From contig NZ_SSBI01000012.1 in the NCBI RefSeq assembly GCF_004795015.1, positions 1-64,000 of the forward strand: a DNA stretch of 64,000 nt, in the 5' to 3' direction. Below the pieces are notes generated by a model. That model did not search any database, was not told the DNA's origin, and was given only the letters and a program-made list of their open reading frames with translations. A program made the translations under genes and the position numbers. The stretch comes from Streptomyces sp. A1277 (GTDB lineage: Bacteria > Actinomycetota > Actinomycetes > Streptomycetales > Streptomycetaceae). Below are positions 62,657 to 64,000 of this stretch, in pieces. The first letter of the stretch is position 1. Every line of letters begins with the position of its first letter.

Positions 62657-64000
62657 GTGTCGCAGGACGATCAGAGAACGGGCGGCAGGGGGGATCTGTC
62701 GGTGACGGCGGATCTGCCCGGCGACCCGACCCAGAACCGGCGCCCCATCACCGACCGGGTGGTCTTCGGCGTCACCGCCGGCCTCACCCTCGCCTTCGTG
62801 GTCTGGGGCGCCGTCGCCACCGATTCGCTGGAGGACGTCTCCGACAAGGCCCTCAACGGCCTCATCCACAATGGTGGTTGGGCCTTCATGCTGGCCGCCT
62901 CCGGATTCGTGGTCTTCGCCCTGTGGCTCGCCATCAGCCGGTACGGCAACATCACCCTCGGCCAGGAGGGCGAGGAGCCGGAATTCCGGACCGTGTCCTG
63001 GGTCGCCATGATGTTCAGCGCCGGCATGGGCATCGGTCTGATGTTCTACGGGGTCAGCGAGCCGCTGGCCCACTTCACCGACCCGCCCCCCGGCACCCAT
63101 CCCGCCGACGCCGCCGAGGCGATGCAGACGGCGATGGCGACCACCCTGTTCCACTGGACGCTCCACCCGTGGGCGATCTACGCGGTGGTCGGCCTCGGCA
63201 TCGCGTACAGCACCTTCCGGCGCCGCAGGCGGCAGACGATCAGCGCCGTCTTCGAGCCGCTCATCGGAGCCCGCCACGCCCACGGCGGGCTCGGCCGGTT
63301 CATCGACATCCTGGCCATCTTCGCGACCCTCTTCGGCTCGGCCGCCTCGCTGGGCCTCGGGGCCCTGCAGATCGGGAGCGGCTTCCACGAACTGAACTGG
63401 AAGGAGAAGACCGGCACCGGCCTTCTCGTCCTGATCATCGCCGTGCTGACGCTGGCCTTCATCGCCTCCGCGATCTCCGGCGTGGAGAAGGGCATCCAGT
63501 GGCTGTCGAACATCAACATGGTGCTCGCTCTGATCCTCGCCGTCTTCGTGTTCATCGCGGGCCCCACCATCATCGTGCTCGACCTGCTGCCCACCTCGAT
63601 CGCCTCCTACTTCGGTGACCTGCCGCAACTGGCCGGCCGCACCGAGGCCACCGGCGAGGGCAAGGTCGCGGACTGGCTGGGGACCTGGACCGTCTTCTAC
63701 TGGGCGTGGTGGATCTCCTGGACGCCCTTCGTCGGCATGTTCATCGCCCGGATCAGCCGCGGCCGGACCATCCGGCAGTTCATCGGCGGCGTCATCCTGG
63801 TGCCCAGCACGGTGAGCCTGATCTGGTTCGCCGTCTTCGGCGGCACCGCGATCAAGCTCCAGGAGGGCGGGAGGCTGAGCGGCGCCGACACCCAGGAGGC
63901 CCAGCTCTTCGGCGTACTCCAGCAGTACCCCATCGCCACGGTGATGAGCGTGCTGGTGATGGTCCTCGTCGGCATCTTCTTCGTCTCCGGCGCCGACGCC
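62657..64000 (+). CDS. BCCT-family transporter (glycine betaine/choline), 5' part
   Basis: The first 448 codons of a betaine/carnitine/choline transporter run off the window. GTG at 62657 follows AAAGG. About 40 hydrophilic residues lead to the helices (VVFGVTAGLTLAFVVWGAVA, GWAFMLAASGFVVFALWLAI). MMFSAGMGIGLMFYGVSEPL matches the Gly-rich unwound helix, and FYWAWWISWTPFVGMFIARI with SRGRTIRQF is the BCCT signature. It would take up compatible solutes with Na+ or H+ under osmotic stress. The 3' end is missing. Confidence 0.94.
   Translation, partial: MSQDDQRTGGRGDLSVTADLPGDPTQNRRPITDRVVFGVTAGLTLAFVVWGAVATDSLEDVSDKALNGLIHNGGWAFMLAASGFVVFALWLAISRYGNITLGQEGEEPEFRTVSWVAMMFSAGMGIGLMFYGVSEPLAHFTDPPPGTHPADAAEAMQTAMATTLFHWTLHPWAIYAVVGLGIAYSTFRRRRRQTISAVFEPLIGARHAHGGLGRFIDILAIFATLFGSAASLGLGALQIGSGFHELNWKEKTGTGLLVLIIAVLTLAFIASAISGVEKGIQWLSNINMVLALILAVFVFIAGPTIIVLDLLPTSIASYFGDLPQLAGRTEATGEGKVADWLGTWTVFYWAWWISWTPFVGMFIARISRGRTIRQFIGGVILVPSTVSLIWFAVFGGTAIKLQEGGRLSGADTQEAQLFGVLQQYPIATVMSVLVMVLVGIFFVSGADA

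Overview
The window is about 64 kb of very GC-rich DNA from a Streptomyces chromosome. The evidence is the strong third-codon-position G/C bias, frequent GTG and TTG starts, tightly overlapping operons, a conservon, WhiB-like and SsgA-like developmental genes, an Scr1/DUF397 pair, an mce locus and a two-domain laccase. I see no rRNA, tRNA, CRISPR array, prophage or intact insertion sequence. Apart from one decayed oxidoreductase gene and one apparent frameshift at the left edge, it reads as ordinary chromosome.

Layout. (1) 1-1489: the end of a FUSC-type membrane protein overlapping a MarR regulator. (2) 1833-6493: a complete conservon (sensor-like ATPase, roadblock protein, DUF742, small GTPase) plus a cytochrome P450 that lacks the EXXR motif, as CYP157 enzymes do. 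(3) 6546-10599: a GH4 glycosidase, an anti-sigma-like ATPase with a partner divergent from an Scr1-like regulator/DUF397 pair, and a YchJ-type protein. (4) 10616-15715, minus strand: MFS exporter, ATP-grasp protein, acyl-CoA dehydrogenase, SCP2 protein, small hypothetical. (5) 15930-35560: a PucR-type regulator, three secreted proteins, and a 13.5 kb mce operon (ATPase, two YrbE permeases, MceA-F, four Mce-associated proteins, a lytic transglycosylase). (6) 35595-38858: LigC-type ligase and LigD-type polymerase, divergent (non-homologous end joining), then a membrane protein. (7) 39014-50237: small laccase, SNF2 helicase, WhiB-like protein, remnant of a GMC oxidoreductase, GH46 chitosanase, acyl-ACP desaturase, ABC-F ATPase, SsgA-like protein, YciI-like protein, endonuclease V, NAD(P)-binding reductase. 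(8) 50452-56221: a four-gene beta-oxidation operon (racemase/CoA transferase, acyl-CoA dehydrogenase, thiolase, FadB-type enzyme). (9) 56280-64000: MerR and TetR regulators, two MpaB/DUF2236 oxygenase-like proteins, a LacI regulator, an M14 carboxypeptidase and the start of a BCCT transporter.

How it fits together. Lipid handling dominates: Mce import across the membrane, SCP2 and acyl-CoA dehydrogenases, a complete beta-oxidation set, a desaturase and a reductase. Promoters of two of the three secreted-protein transcripts and of the mce operon share a 30-31 base element with a TTACTC-N4-GTAA core. A related paired palindrome precedes the SCP2/acyl-CoA dehydrogenase operon. Three genes carry the rare leucine codon TTA (the conservon DUF742 gene, the PucR-type regulator and the lytic transglycosylase), which suggests a link to bldA-dependent development. 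The most promising unexplored unit is the PucR regulator, secreted proteins and mce operon taken as one regulon.
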